Shown in pieces: positions 28,503-39,237 of a DNA stretch of 47,490 bases. Both the position numbers and the translations under genes were made by a program. Below the pieces are notes generated by a model. The model saw only the letters and a list, made by a program, of their open reading frames with translations. It had not been told where the DNA came from and did no database searches. The stretch's first letter is position 1, and each line of letters opens with the position of its first letter. Location of the stretch: contig JAKMEB010000165.1 in NCBI GenBank assembly GCA_022426185.1, positions 1-47,490 on the forward strand. The letters run 5' to 3'. The DNA comes from Schleiferiaceae bacterium (GTDB taxonomy: Bacteria > Bacteroidota > Bacteroidia > Flavobacteriales > Schleiferiaceae).

Positions 28503-28778
28503 TTATTTAAGGTTATCAGCTACGTAAGGCATCAATGCTATGTGACGAGCACGTTTGATGGCAGTAGACAATTTTCTTTGATATTTCAATGATGTACCGG
28601 TCAAACGACGTGGTAAGATTTTACCTTGAGGGTTTACAAAACGCAACAAGTAATCTGGATCCTTGTAGTCGATGTATTTAATACCGGATTTCTTAAAACG
28701 ACAGTATTTTTTCTGATTGCCGCTTTCTACGTTGATGGGCTGTAAGTAACGCACATCACCTTTTGCTTTAAATGCCAT
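28503..28778 (-). CDS. rpsR: 30S ribosomal protein S18
   Basis: '[63 protein letters not shown]'. Confidence 0.96.
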   Translation of the reverse strand: MAFKAKGDVRYLQPINVESGNQKKYCRFKKSGIKYIDYKDPDYLLRFVNPQGKILPRRLTGTSLKYQRKLSTAIKRARHIALMPYVADNLK

Positions 28779-28789
28779 AGTCTAAGTTT

Positions 28790-29122
28790 TTATGCGTTAG
28801 CTTTTGCACGACGCTTTGCAGCGTACTCCATGCCGTATTTGTCCATTCTAACGGTCAAGAAACGCATGATGCGCTCGTCGCGTTTGAATTCAACTTCCAA
28901 TGGAGCAATAGCTTCACCTGGAGCTGTAAATTCTACAAAGTGGTAAAAGCCACTTTTTTTCTTTTGGATTGGGTAAGCCATCTTCTTGAGGCCCCAGTTT
29001 TCTTTGTTGATAATGCTCGCGCCCTTCTCTTTCATGAGGCCTACGAACTTATCTACCGCTTCCTTTACCTGATCTTCAGATAAAACGGGATTCAAAATGA
29101 AAACGGTTTCGTACTGATTCAT
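28790..29122 (-). CDS. rpsF: 30S ribosomal protein S6
   Basis: '[26 protein letters not shown]' and '[22 protein letters not shown]'. Confidence 0.96.
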   Translation of the reverse strand: MNQYETVFILNPVLSEDQVKEAVDKFVGLMKEKGASIINKENWGLKKMAYPIQKKKSGFYHFVEFTAPGEAIAPLEVEFKRDERIMRFLTVRMDKYGMEYAAKRRAKANA

Positions 29123-29151
29123 AATTATTTGAACTTAAAAATTAAGGTCTG

Positions 29152-29159
29152 CAAATGTA
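29152..29159 (-). promoter_or_regulatory. Putative -7 box for the rpsF operon
   Basis: CAAATGTA on +, i.e. TACATTTG on -, about 30 nt upstream of the rpsF ATG. Confidence 0.45.
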
Positions 29160-29246
29160 CGAGACTTTTCCCATTCGGACAAGGTATGTTAGCAACGTGT
29201 TTACAGGTCTTTTTTTTATCCTGTAGAAACTGGAGCAATCACCGCT

Positions 29247-29254
29247 TATATTTG
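29247..29254 (+). promoter_or_regulatory. Putative -7 box immediately upstream of dnaX (near-leaderless)
   Basis: TATATTTG with only 4 nt between it and ATG 29259. Confidence 0.35.
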
Positions 29255-29258
29255 TCCT

Positions 29259-31172
29259 ATGGAGCAATTTGTAGTATCAGCAAGAAAGTACCGCCCGCAG
29301 GCCTTTGAGGCCGTAGTGGGACAGTCACATATTACCGATACACTGCTCAAAAGCGTCAACAACGATCATTTAGCTCAAGCGCTATTATTTTGCGGTCCGC
29401 GCGGTGTTGGTAAAACCACCTGCGCTCGTATCCTGGCAAAAGTAATCAATGGCGGGGCCGATTTGAACGATGACGAATTGGCATTGAATATTTTCGAACT
29501 CGATGCTGCTTCCAATAATTCCGTAGACGACATCCGCAGACTGATCGATCAGGTACGCTTTGCACCGCAAACTGGTAAGTTTAAAGTGTACATCATCGAT
29601 GAGGTACACATGTTGTCGCAACAGGCCTTCAACGCCTTCCTCAAAACCTTAGAGGAACCGCCAGCCCACGCTATTTTTATTTTAGCAACCACTGAAAAGC
29701 ATAAAATCATTCCTACCATCTTGTCGCGTTGTCAAATCTTTGACTTTAAGCGCATCACGGTGGATGACATTGCCGGTCACCTCGCCTTTGTTGCACAAAA
29801 AGAGGGGGTTCAAGCTGCGCCTGAAGCGTTGCACATGATAGCGGAGAAAGCGGACGGTGCATTACGTGATGCGTTGTCACTGTTCGACCGTATGGTGAGC
29901 TTCTCTGGTAATGAGTTGACCTACGAACAAGTGGTCAATGTTTTGGACATTCTCGACTACAACTATTTCTTTCGGACCGTAACCTTGGCCAATGAAGTGA
30001 ATTATCCAGACTTGCTTCTGCTGTACAATGAAGTGCTCGAAAAGGGCTTCAATGGTCACGAATTTGTTGTAGGAATGGCGAAGCACTTCAGGGATTTGTT
30101 AGTTGCACGTGAGCCACGTACCGTAGAATTACTTGAAGTTGGACCTTCCATTCGTGAACAATACCTCAGCCAAAGCAAGGCAAGCTCTACACGATTCCTC
30201 CTACACGGATTGAAAGTATTCAACGAACTGGACGGACAATATAAACTTGCAAGCCAACCCCGGATTTTAGTAGAATTGGGGCTTCTTAAACTGGTCGAAT
30301 TTATTTCGCAAGAAAAAAAAAAGTCGCAACCCAACGTAGCGTCTAAAACCACAGAAGATTTTCTACCCCCAACCCTTCCTAGACGAACGGAAAAAGCACC
30401 CGTTCAAGAACACGTATTGGTGCCGGATGCCTCACCTTCACCAGCTCCACCCGTTCAACCGGTAGCGAACGATGAGAAGTTAATCCCACAAAAAAAAGAG
30501 CCTGAAGTTCAACGACCAGCTCCCGCTAATGATTTGCCGGAAGAACCTGTGTTGCCTGAAACCTCAGCGGACGAACCGCCTACGGTAAGTCCTGAAGCTG
30601 CTTTTGACAATACGCCCACTACAGCACAACCTACGCCAACATCCCAAAAAACTAAAAAGTCAAAGCCGAACACACCTTCAAGCAATGCACCTGGTGGTGG
30701 CCTGTCGCTCATGGCAGCTTTGGATGATTTGTCTAAAAAAGAGAAAGCACCCGTTTATATCCCTGAATCCACTGATGAAGAAGCCGCTCCCCGGGTGCAG
30801 GAAGGTCCTCAGAGTGTATTCAACGAAAAAGAATTGGTCGACGCACTCGCGACCTATGTGAAGCAAAGACATGTAAAAACTGCCATACGCACCTTACTTT
30901 TAGCGCAGGTTCCTAAAATTCTTGATAAGAATACGCTTCAGATAGCGTTGGACAACAACATTCAATTAGGCTACTTCAATGAAGAGCAAAAAGAATTGGT
31001 CCCCTACTTAAGGAAGAATTTGAACAACTTTGCATTGCGTTTTGAAACCCTACTGGTAGAGAGAGCACAAGTGAAAAAACTGTACCTACCAGAAGAAAAG
31101 TACAAGCACATGGCTGAAAAGAATGCCAATCTCATTTACCTGCGACAGAAAATTAAAACCGATCTCGAATAA
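29259..31172 (+). CDS. dnaX: DNA polymerase III subunit gamma/tau
   Basis: 'KYRPQAFEAVVGQSHITDTL', 'FCGPRGVGKTTCARILAK' and 'IIDEVHMLSQQAFNAFLKTLEEPP'; Pro-rich linker in the C-terminal half. Confidence 0.95.
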   Translation: MEQFVVSARKYRPQAFEAVVGQSHITDTLLKSVNNDHLAQALLFCGPRGVGKTTCARILAKVINGGADLNDDELALNIFELDAASNNSVDDIRRLIDQVRFAPQTGKFKVYIIDEVHMLSQQAFNAFLKTLEEPPAHAIFILATTEKHKIIPTILSRCQIFDFKRITVDDIAGHLAFVAQKEGVQAAPEALHMIAEKADGALRDALSLFDRMVSFSGNELTYEQVVNVLDILDYNYFFRTVTLANEVNYPDLLLLYNEVLEKGFNGHEFVVGMAKHFRDLLVAREPRTVELLEVGPSIREQYLSQSKASSTRFLLHGLKVFNELDGQYKLASQPRILVELGLLKLVEFISQEKKKSQPNVASKTTEDFLPPTLPRRTEKAPVQEHVLVPDASPSPAPPVQPVANDEKLIPQKKEPEVQRPAPANDLPEEPVLPETSADEPPTVSPEAAFDNTPTTAQPTPTSQKTKKSKPNTPSSNAPGGGLSLMAALDDLSKKEKAPVYIPESTDEEAAPRVQEGPQSVFNEKELVDALATYVKQRHVKTAIRTLLLAQVPKILDKNTLQIALDNNIQLGYFNEEQKELVPYLRKNLNNFALRFETLLVERAQVKKLYLPEEKYKHMAEKNANLIYLRQKIKTDLE

Positions 31173-32056
31173 TGCGTCGCAGTGCTGTCATACTTATTCT
31201 TTCATTGGTCACTTACAGTGCTCAAGCTCAATTCAACTGGTGGAATCAGACGCACAATTGGGACGGTGCCACGCCATGGACGCAATACATGACGTATTCT
31301 CATGCCTTTTTGGGGCCAAATGCCTTGCCTATACCAACCGTGGCCGGCGCACATAAAAGTTACGCGAGCTCCAGTGCGCAAATCAGCCTTCGTGGAGATG
31401 ATCAATTCGTTAATTGGCACAATGAAGTCCAATTGGTCACAGGAAAAACATTATTTAACGTTGTACACCAGAGTGTAGAAGCGTTTAGAACGACCACAGA
31501 CGTGCGGGATCTGCGCGCTTCCAGAGGCGAAAGTGGTGAGGGTATTCAAGCGGGAGACGTTATTGTAAATATTTCGCATCTGCTCTATGAAGATGGGGTT
31601 AACGGCAGAAAAGAATTGTACTTCACTACCCACCTTAAGACCGCAGCAGGTCCACTAAATAATGCACGCTTTACCGATGCACCCGCGTATGCTTTCTTTT
31701 TCACTGGAAGATGGAACTTAAAGTATTCCGATTTTTGGGTTTCTTCCGATGCCGGCTTTCAGGTCTATCAGACCCATTGGGTGGACTACCCCCAAAACGA
31801 TGGCTTTCTCTATAACCTGAGGTTCACCCAAAGAATGGACCAGGGTTTTGGCGTCCACGCTGAATTAAAAACCTTTACTGGATATTTCAGAGACGGTGAT
31901 TGGCCCCGTATACTCAACCTAAGTATCGACAGAAATTTCAATGGAAAGAGCAGATCTGCCTTGCAGTGGACAAAAGGGCTGAACGACTATCCTTTCTCCT
32001 TCCTCAGCTTTACTCACATGATTTTCTTAGATCAACCAGCGAAGTCGCCACAGTAG
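31172..32056 (+). CDS. Secreted protein of unknown function
   Basis: Signal peptide MRRSAVILILSLVTYSAQAQ; aromatic-rich, beta-strand-like body; start overlaps the dnaX stop. Confidence 0.65.
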   Translation: MRRSAVILILSLVTYSAQAQFNWWNQTHNWDGATPWTQYMTYSHAFLGPNALPIPTVAGAHKSYASSSAQISLRGDDQFVNWHNEVQLVTGKTLFNVVHQSVEAFRTTTDVRDLRASRGESGEGIQAGDVIVNISHLLYEDGVNGRKELYFTTHLKTAAGPLNNARFTDAPAYAFFFTGRWNLKYSDFWVSSDAGFQVYQTHWVDYPQNDGFLYNLRFTQRMDQGFGVHAELKTFTGYFRDGDWPRILNLSIDRNFNGKSRSALQWTKGLNDYPFSFLSFTHMIFLDQPAKSPQ

Positions 32057-32881
32057 GTTTGTGGGAACTCGTGTTGCTTTTGCCTTTCGCAATGCTTCCT
32101 TTTTCCACTTTTTCTGCCCGTTTTCATCGCCGCGTTTTTTGTACGTCCGTGCAAGTTCATAGGCCTTACGCACCTCATAAAGTGCTACTTGCTGGTCATC
32201 AATATGGCCCAATTTCCTGGCCTTTATCACTGCTCGCATCACCTTATTTACATGACCTTCGGCATCGGCGGTCATTCCAAAATCCAATCGATACTTTGTG
32301 GTGCAATGCGGTATCTTCATAGGCATGATGCCTTGAGCAAACAACACTAAATAGGCTCCAACATCTTCTTGCATGTCGCGGTCCTCCTCCCACGTAAACG
32401 ACGTATCCGATCGCATAATCACCGTACTGGGTACAATGGGATTAAAAGCTAGAAAATCTTCCACACTATGGATCTTTGGACAAGCGCGCATGCGCATTCC
32501 TGCACCCTCCGTACCTGGACTCCATTCGAAAATGGGCGTATAAAACCACTGCACCTTTGGAAAGCGCGTCAAATAGTCTTTTCCCTGAGCCAATTTGTTT
32601 GAACCCCACTCATCATCTGCATCTAAAAAGACCCACGCATCACCTTTTGACGCGCGCATGCCTGTATTCCGAGCCGCACCCAATCCTGCATTTTCTTGAT
32701 TCACACAAACCAAAGGCAATCGGTCCATGAACGACTGAATCACCTTCGCCGTACCATCCGTCGAACCGTCGTTTACCACCACCACTTCAAAGGGTTGTAC
32801 GTGCTGCTGCTCCACGGATTGCAGCGCCTCACCAAGGGTAGCCGCTGCATTATAAGCCGGTATGATGACGGATAACTTCAT
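32027..32881 (-). CDS. Glycosyltransferase family 2
   Basis: 'LSVIIPAYNAAATLGEALQSV', 'VVVNDGSTDGT' and 'FLDADDEW' motifs. Confidence 0.9.
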   Translation of the reverse strand: MKLSVIIPAYNAAATLGEALQSVEQQHVQPFEVVVVNDGSTDGTAKVIQSFMDRLPLVCVNQENAGLGAARNTGMRASKGDAWVFLDADDEWGSNKLAQGKDYLTRFPKVQWFYTPIFEWSPGTEGAGMRMRACPKIHSVEDFLAFNPIVPSTVIMRSDTSFTWEEDRDMQEDVGAYLVLFAQGIMPMKIPHCTTKYRLDFGMTADAEGHVNKVMRAVIKARKLGHIDDQQVALYEVRKAYELARTYKKRGDENGQKKWKKEALRKAKATRVPTNLLWRLRWLI

Positions 32882-34657
32882 TTAATAGGGGAAAAACGTT
32901 TTTGGAAATAATCGAGCGGACAATTTCTTAACCGGTTCCTTTAAACCCATCGCCTTTATGACAGCACCTGTCGATTTGATTGCTGCGCTTTTCACTAAAT
33001 AGATGAGCAATCCGCTGCGATACGCGCTGAAAACGCGAAACAAACGCGCGTTATTTCGAAGCACATCCCAGTTCCACTTCATACTAAACACATTGCCTGC
33101 CCACCACATGGCGACTTGCGCTCGGGCAGACTGCAAGGTCTGCTCATCCGTCCATCTTTCGCGCTCGAAGATGGCATACATCGCCAAAATCTCATCAAAT
33201 GCGGTATAACTGGCAATGGCTCTTGAACGTTGCGTACGCTCGTGAAAACGAAAATAATTCCTCGCCTCCGCAAAAAACTGCAATTCACCGTACTGCAACA
33301 ACCGCGCATAGAACAACCAATCCCCGTTCAAACGCCAGCTCGTCTCCGGCGCACCTACTTGATCAAAAACCGATTTTCGGAACAAAACTCCGCTCGCATT
33401 GGGCACTGTATTTGAAAAAATCATACTCCGCGCGACCTCTACCTTGCCTTCCACCGTAAAGTCCGATTTCCAGCGTGAAGCATCGCCAAATATAAATCCG
33501 TAATCCTCTCTAAAATCTCGTAAAAACGCACCTTTCTCATCCACTAAATGACTGTGACTGTAGGCCATTACCGCTTTTTCATTGCGCTCAAGAGCATCCA
33601 CATGCAATGCCAACATATCCAATGCACACGCATCATCACTTTCGGCAATCCATAAGTATTTACCCTTTGCCCATGCGGAACCTCGTGCCCACTGTGCAAA
33701 GGGGCTTCCTGAATTCTCTTCGTTAAACAACACCTCCAGGCGATCATCTTTAGCCGCCCATTTTTCTAGAACGCTCCTGCTCTCATCCGGCGAACAGTCG
33801 TCCATGAGCAGCACTTCAATGTTTTTATAGGTTTGGTTAACAATAGTAGCTATTCGCTCGTCTAAATAGTCTGCGTGGTTGTAATTAGGAAGGATCACAC
33901 TTACCAACGGTCCATCGACAGGCAACACATACGTTGACTTATTCTGCACTACTTCTTCAACGTGTTTTTTACCACGACGTAAAAAGCCCGTCATCTGACC
34001 CGGCTTCACATTTGCAAACTGGTACAAACCAAACCAAGTCTTACGCTGCACCGCTTCGTTACTATGGGTTAAATCCTCATAATGAACCGCGCGGTAATCA
34101 AGGCCATACTGTTTGAGGAGTTTCGCTGCATTGGCATTGTATGCACGCGCCAACTCTAATGCACTTACAGCGTTTAAATCGCTGTATGCTTCATGAGAAA
34201 GTGACTGACGGCGAAGGAGCGAATCAACGACTGCAGCTTCGTCACGAAGAACCCAAATGACCTTGGCATTAGGAAAACGTTGCAACCACCAGGGTAAAGT
34301 CAAACTTAATCTTGGATCCTTAACAACCCAAGGCCCTGAATAATGCAACCACTGACGCAACGAACTCCCCGAAGCAATTTTCAAATGCGCCGCATAAATC
34401 TCGCGAGCTTGAATAGCGCTTAGTGCAGATTCCAAAGAATCTTCTAACGCCTGATTATCAGGTACTTGCCACCAATTTCCACCGGCCTGACTCAGTATCT
34501 TATCGTTGATGTCGATCGCATAAAGAGCTTCAGAATTATGATCGCAAACGGCTCCTGGGTATACCCCAGCAGCAGCTAAAGCTTGCGTCACCATAGTCGT
34601 CCCACTGCGGTGCATGCCTAGAATGAAGACGGGTGCCTGTATTTTGGTTTTTAACAC
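32882..34657 (-). CDS. Fusion: N-terminal sulfotransferase + C-terminal glycosyltransferase family 2
   Basis: 'PVFILGMHRSGTTMVTQALAAAG' and 'KVIWVLRDEAAVVDSL' (sulfotransferase 5'-PSB and 3'-PB-like), then 'VSVILPNYNHADYLDERIATIVNQTYKNIEVLLMDDCSPDES' and 'WIAESDDA' (GT2). GTG start. Confidence 0.85.
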   Translation of the reverse strand: MLKTKIQAPVFILGMHRSGTTMVTQALAAAGVYPGAVCDHNSEALYAIDINDKILSQAGGNWWQVPDNQALEDSLESALSAIQAREIYAAHLKIASGSSLRQWLHYSGPWVVKDPRLSLTLPWWLQRFPNAKVIWVLRDEAAVVDSLLRRQSLSHEAYSDLNAVSALELARAYNANAAKLLKQYGLDYRAVHYEDLTHSNEAVQRKTWFGLYQFANVKPGQMTGFLRRGKKHVEEVVQNKSTYVLPVDGPLVSVILPNYNHADYLDERIATIVNQTYKNIEVLLMDDCSPDESRSVLEKWAAKDDRLEVLFNEENSGSPFAQWARGSAWAKGKYLWIAESDDACALDMLALHVDALERNEKAVMAYSHSHLVDEKGAFLRDFREDYGFIFGDASRWKSDFTVEGKVEVARSMIFSNTVPNASGVLFRKSVFDQVGAPETSWRLNGDWLFYARLLQYGELQFFAEARNYFRFHERTQRSRAIASYTAFDEILAMYAIFERERWTDEQTLQSARAQVAMWWAGNVFSMKWNWDVLRNNARLFRVFSAYRSGLLIYLVKSAAIKSTGAVIKAMGLKEPVKKLSARLFPKTFFPY

Positions 34658-34671
34658 GTATTTTCGAGCCT

Positions 34672-35424
34672 ATGTCTAAGTCAAAGAAACTCGTTTTTAT
34701 TCACATCCCAAAAACCGCAGGGACTTCCTTGCGACTTTTATTGGAATCCAACTACAGTGAAGCCGAAAGAGCCGCTATTTATTCGCATCAAGATTTAGAC
34801 AAAAACCTTGCAAAAGCGCTGGCTGACCCGAAAATTAAATGCATCTACGGTCATTTTCCATTGCGCCCGGTCGTTATCGATTCTGACGCTACTGTAGTCA
34901 CCCTGCTTCGTGAACCTATCGCAAGAAGCATCAGTCATTACAATCACTACAGTAAACGAATGAATGACAAGCATGCGAAGCTCATGGAAGGAATAGAATC
35001 GCCTCAAGACTTTACAAAATTGGTGCAAAGCAATAACCGTCAGACGGCTTTTTTGAGTGGATACCTCAACCAAAAAGAATTTTTAAAAGACACTGAAGTG
35101 TTGAGTAAAGCATTCACCAATTTCGATCGACTCGACGCCGTTGGTTTCACAGAGCATTACAGTGCTTCTATTGCTTACTTCGGAGAACTCTTAGATTGGA
35201 AAAATACACAAGCAGAACACCACAATAAAGGCGGCGGCAAACCAGTGAGCAACCGCGATATATGGGCAGCGATGAATGCATACGACCTGCCACTTTATGC
35301 GAAAGCCCTTGAACGCTTCGGGCCTATGCTAGAAATCTATGAAGGAAGAAAACCGCGCATTCCGAGCGAGCCATTACACAAAAGAATAGCGGGTTATTTA
35401 CGCGGCCTAAGCTCGAAGTTCTGA
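34672..35424 (+). CDS. Sulfotransferase family 2-like protein
   Basis: '[19 protein letters not shown]' and '[19 protein letters not shown]'. Met at 34672 chosen because the track start (34633) overlaps the divergent gene. Confidence 0.85.
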   Translation: MSKSKKLVFIHIPKTAGTSLRLLLESNYSEAERAAIYSHQDLDKNLAKALADPKIKCIYGHFPLRPVVIDSDATVVTLLREPIARSISHYNHYSKRMNDKHAKLMEGIESPQDFTKLVQSNNRQTAFLSGYLNQKEFLKDTEVLSKAFTNFDRLDAVGFTEHYSASIAYFGELLDWKNTQAEHHNKGGGKPVSNRDIWAAMNAYDLPLYAKALERFGPMLEIYEGRKPRIPSEPLHKRIAGYLRGLSSKF

Positions 35425-36125
35425 CCTAAATAAACTCGACGTACCTGCTCATCTTCAGCCAACTCTTCTGCAGTACCACTTTTTAGGATTTTACCCTCAA
35501 ACATAAGATAGGTGCGGTCGGTGATCGCCAAGGTTTCTTGAACGTTATGATCTGTTATTAAGATACCAATGTTTTTCTTCTTAAGTCCGGCAACAATACC
35601 TTGTATATCCTCAACTGCGATAGGATCTACACCAGCAAAAGGCTCATCCAACAAAATAAATTTTGGTTTGGTAGCTAGCGCTCGTGCAATTTCTGTTCTA
35701 CGGCGCTCGCCCCCACTCAATAAATCACCTCGCGTAGTGCGTATGTGGCTTAAGCCAAATTCTTCTAACAATTCTTCCAGCCGTTCAGCTTGCTCCTTTT
35801 TGGAAAGGCTCGTCATTTCCAGCACGCCTTTTACATTGTCTTCCACACTAAGCTTACGAAAAACAGAGGCCTCTTGGGCTAAATATCCAATACCAAGCTG
35901 AGCGCGTTTAAACATAGGCATCTTCTGAATGGATTGACCGTCCAGTAGCACCTCCCCACTGTACGGACGAATGAGCCCAACAACGGTATAGAAGCTCGTG
36001 GTTTTACCCGCGCCATTTGGCCCTAGCAAACCCACAATCTCGCCTTGATTCACTTCAAAACTCACGTCGTTCACCACCGTTCGAGAACGGTATTTTTTGA
36101 CAATATTTTTTGCTTCTAGTTTCAA
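35394..36125 (-). CDS. lptB: LPS export ABC transporter ATP-binding protein LptB
   Basis: '[27 protein letters not shown]', '[21 protein letters not shown]', '[16 protein letters not shown]' and '[18 protein letters not shown]'. Confidence 0.93.
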   Translation of the reverse strand: MKLEAKNIVKKYRSRTVVNDVSFEVNQGEIVGLLGPNGAGKTTSFYTVVGLIRPYSGEVLLDGQSIQKMPMFKRAQLGIGYLAQEASVFRKLSVEDNVKGVLEMTSLSKKEQAERLEELLEEFGLSHIRTTRGDLLSGGERRRTEIARALATKPKFILLDEPFAGVDPIAVEDIQGIVAGLKKKNIGILITDHNVQETLAITDRTYLMFEGKILKSGTAEELAEDEQVRRVYLGQNFELRPRK

Positions 36126-36946
36126 GAGCGTGCGGCTTTTCTTTTCATAATTCTTCTACTCACCATAATGCTGATTTGATACAAGATAAGGACCGGCAGC
36201 GTCACTAGTATTTGGGAAGCGAGATCCGGTGGTGTAATAACAGCACTTAGCAACAGTATACCAACGATGGCATGGCGGCGATATTGTTTGAGTAGATCTG
36301 GCGTTACCATACCCAACTTGCTGAAGAAATAAACTACAATAGGTAATTGGAACAGAATTCCTGTGGCCAAAGTAATGGAGCTGACCATACTGATATACGA
36401 TGTCAAATCGATTCTATTCACCACTTCGGCACTCACCGTATAAGTGCCAAGGAATTGAATACTCAAAGGAACAATGACGTAATACCCAAACAAAACACCT
36501 AATAAGAAAAGCACGGTGGTGAATAGGATGACGCCATTACTGCTTTTCCGTTCGCTTTCGTGTAATCCGGGTTTTACAAATCGCCAAATTTCCCAAAACA
36601 CATATGGGAATGCGATAATAACACCTGCGACTAGAGATACCCATAAGTGCATTTGAAACTGACCACTCATGCGCATATTCAACAACTCAAAAGGTACTTC
36701 GTCAAAACAAAACACATCACCCCCAACGAAGCTGGACAGCCAACAGAAAAACCGATAGGTTAGAAAATCGGGTTGCTTTGGACCAAAGATCAGCTGGTCA
36801 AATACAATAGACCGATTCAGGAACGCGACAACCGAAAACAAGACGATGGCGACGGAACTGCGCATCAAATGCCACCGGAGCTCCCCAAGGTGCTCTAGAA
36901 AACTCATCGAATTTTTAGTTTTCGCAGTGTTCATAGTTTCATTCAA
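36122..36946 (-). CDS. tatC: Sec-independent protein translocase TatC
   Basis: '[17 protein letters not shown]', '[25 protein letters not shown]' and six-TM pattern; translation may start at an internal Met. Confidence 0.92.
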   Translation of the reverse strand: MNETMNTAKTKNSMSFLEHLGELRWHLMRSSVAIVLFSVVAFLNRSIVFDQLIFGPKQPDFLTYRFFCWLSSFVGGDVFCFDEVPFELLNMRMSGQFQMHLWVSLVAGVIIAFPYVFWEIWRFVKPGLHESERKSSNGVILFTTVLFLLGVLFGYYVIVPLSIQFLGTYTVSAEVVNRIDLTSYISMVSSITLATGILFQLPIVVYFFSKLGMVTPDLLKQYRRHAIVGILLLSAVITPPDLASQILVTLPVLILYQISIMVSRRIMKRKAARS

Positions 36947-37032
36947 AGTCCAAAAATCCGAAAAACAATCTGTAGTACCTTCACAATCCGCTGAAAATTG
37001 GCGTATATTAATAGGGTATAAATCGCACGCTT

Positions 37033-39204
37033 ATGTCGGTGAATTGGGAAGACCACTTAAAGACCTACTTCGGTTTTTCAGGATTTAAAGGAAATCAACA
37101 GGCGATTATAGAGAGTGTCGCAAACGGCAAAGACACCTTTGTGATTATGCCAACGGGCGGTGGTAAAAGCATGTGCTACCAGTTGCCGGCGTTGTCCAGT
37201 CCCGGGACGGCCATTGTGGTGAGCCCTTTGATTGCCTTGATGAAAAATCAGGTTGATGCTATTCGCGGTCACTCTGAACGCGATAATATTGCACATGTTC
37301 TCAACAGCTCGCTTACTAAAAAGGAAATGGAACAGGTACATGCAGACCTACGTGCTGGCCTCACGAAGCTGCTTTATGTCGCACCGGAATCTTTGAATAA
37401 GGCCAGCAACATTGCCTTACTTAAAGAAATTGAGATTAGTTTTTTCGCAATTGATGAGGCGCATTGCATCTCAGAATGGGGGCACGACTTCCGACCAGAC
37501 TATAGGACTATCAAACAGAGTGTAAGAGAATTGGGCCGCAAACCCGTTATCGCACTTACTGCCACTGCTACACCCAAGGTTCAAGCGGATATCATAAAGA
37601 CAATGGGTATGGAAGCACCAAACATCTTCCTCTCCAGTTTTAACAGGCCTAACCTGTATTATGAAGTGCGCCCAAAACGGGACATCGACCACGACATTAT
37701 CAAACTACTTAGTCAGAACATCGGTAAAAGCGCCATTGTCTATTGCTTGTCGCGTCAAAAGGTTGAAGACCTCGCAGCACAATTACAGATTAATGGCATT
37801 AACGCCCTACCGTATCACGCTGGTTTGGAAGGTTCAAAACGAATCAAGCATCAGGATGCTTTTTTGAACGAAGATTGCGACGTCATTGTTGCCACGATCG
37901 CCTTTGGTATGGGCATTGATAAACCCGACGTTCGTTACGTGCTGCACTATGATATGCCAAAAAGTTTGGAGAGCTATTATCAAGAAACCGGTCGTGCCGG
38001 TCGCGACGGTGGCGATGGAAAATGCATCACTTATTTTGATATTAAAGATATCGAACGCTTACAGAAGTTTTTGAGCAAAAAGCCCGTAAGCGAGCAAGAA
38101 ATAGGTCGTCAGTTACTTGAAGAAGCTACCGGATACGCTGAAGCTGCGACCTGCCGGAGACGCGTGCTTTTGCATTATTTCGGAGAAGAATTTCACGAAG
38201 ACGATTGCGATAAAATGTGTGACAACTGCCGCCATCCCCGTGAAAAAGTGGATGCAAGTGCTGAGCTGCTCGATGTAATAGCCTGTGTGAACGAAACGCA
38301 CGGTAAATTCAAAACTTCGGAAGTCATCAACATACTACGCGGTAACAAAACTGCGATACTTGCTCAAAATGATGCGGAAACGCTGAAATCTTGGGCCAGT
38401 CAAAAAGATAAAACTGAGAGTCACTTACGCGCAGTAATACGCCAGGGTATTATTCGCCGCTACCTCGGGAAAAATATAGAAACCTACGGAACGGTGCACT
38501 TAACGAAGAAAGGGAATACCGGCAAGTTACCTAAAGCGTTCAGAGTTCGTAAAGAGCTTAATTATCAGCAACTCAACAGTGGCTTAAATGACACCAAAAA
38601 GGTAGTGGCTATGGATGACGCACTTTTTGTAATCTTAAAGGACTTACGTAAAAAGATTGCACAACAAAAAGGTGTACCGCCTTATGCCGTATTTGCTGAA
38701 AATTCCTTGAGCGAAATGGCTACCATTTACCCCTGCAGTTTAGACGAATTAAAAAACGTACAAGGCGTGGGTGAAGGGAAAGCCAAAAAGTACGGTACGC
38801 CCATCGCTGAGGCAATTGCAGCTTATGTCGAAGAAAACGATATCGACCGTCCACAGGATATGGTATTTAAAAGTATAGCCAATAAAAGTGCACTTAAGGT
38901 CTATATCATTCAAAGTACAGATCGCAAATTACCCTTGGAGGATATTGCCAGCGCAAAAGGGCTTAAAATGCAGGATCTTATTGATGAAATGGACCGTATC
39001 GTTCAAAGTGGCACCAAAATAAATATCGACTATTACTTCGAGGATATTATGGACGAAGACAGCATCGAGGAGGTGTTTGACTTTCTCACAGAAGAATGTG
39101 AAAGCGGCTCAATGAACGAGCTGCTGGAAGAGTTTGGTGACGACTACGATGAAACTGAATTGCAATTATTACGACTCAAATTTTTCTCCGACGTTGCTAA
39201 TTAG
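37033..39204 (+). CDS. recQ: ATP-dependent DNA helicase RecQ
   Basis: 'MPTGGGKSMCYQLPAL', 'AIDEAHCISEWGHDFRPDY', 'QETGRAGRDG', Zn-binding cysteines and C-terminal HRDC region. Confidence 0.95.
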   Translation: MSVNWEDHLKTYFGFSGFKGNQQAIIESVANGKDTFVIMPTGGGKSMCYQLPALSSPGTAIVVSPLIALMKNQVDAIRGHSERDNIAHVLNSSLTKKEMEQVHADLRAGLTKLLYVAPESLNKASNIALLKEIEISFFAIDEAHCISEWGHDFRPDYRTIKQSVRELGRKPVIALTATATPKVQADIIKTMGMEAPNIFLSSFNRPNLYYEVRPKRDIDHDIIKLLSQNIGKSAIVYCLSRQKVEDLAAQLQINGINALPYHAGLEGSKRIKHQDAFLNEDCDVIVATIAFGMGIDKPDVRYVLHYDMPKSLESYYQETGRAGRDGGDGKCITYFDIKDIERLQKFLSKKPVSEQEIGRQLLEEATGYAEAATCRRRVLLHYFGEEFHEDDCDKMCDNCRHPREKVDASAELLDVIACVNETHGKFKTSEVINILRGNKTAILAQNDAETLKSWASQKDKTESHLRAVIRQGIIRRYLGKNIETYGTVHLTKKGNTGKLPKAFRVRKELNYQQLNSGLNDTKKVVAMDDALFVILKDLRKKIAQQKGVPPYAVFAENSLSEMATIYPCSLDELKNVQGVGEGKAKKYGTPIAEAIAAYVEENDIDRPQDMVFKSIANKSALKVYIIQSTDRKLPLEDIASAKGLKMQDLIDEMDRIVQSGTKINIDYYFEDIMDEDSIEEVFDFLTEECESGSMNELLEEFGDDYDETELQLLRLKFFSDVAN

Positions 39205-39208
39205 AATT

Positions 39209-39237
39209 AAAATAGCCCGCTTGTAGCGGGCTATTTT
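39209..39237. terminator. Bidirectional terminator at the 3' end of recQ
   Basis: AAAATAGCCCGC-TTGTA-GCGGGCTATTTT perfect 12-bp stem. Confidence 0.88.
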
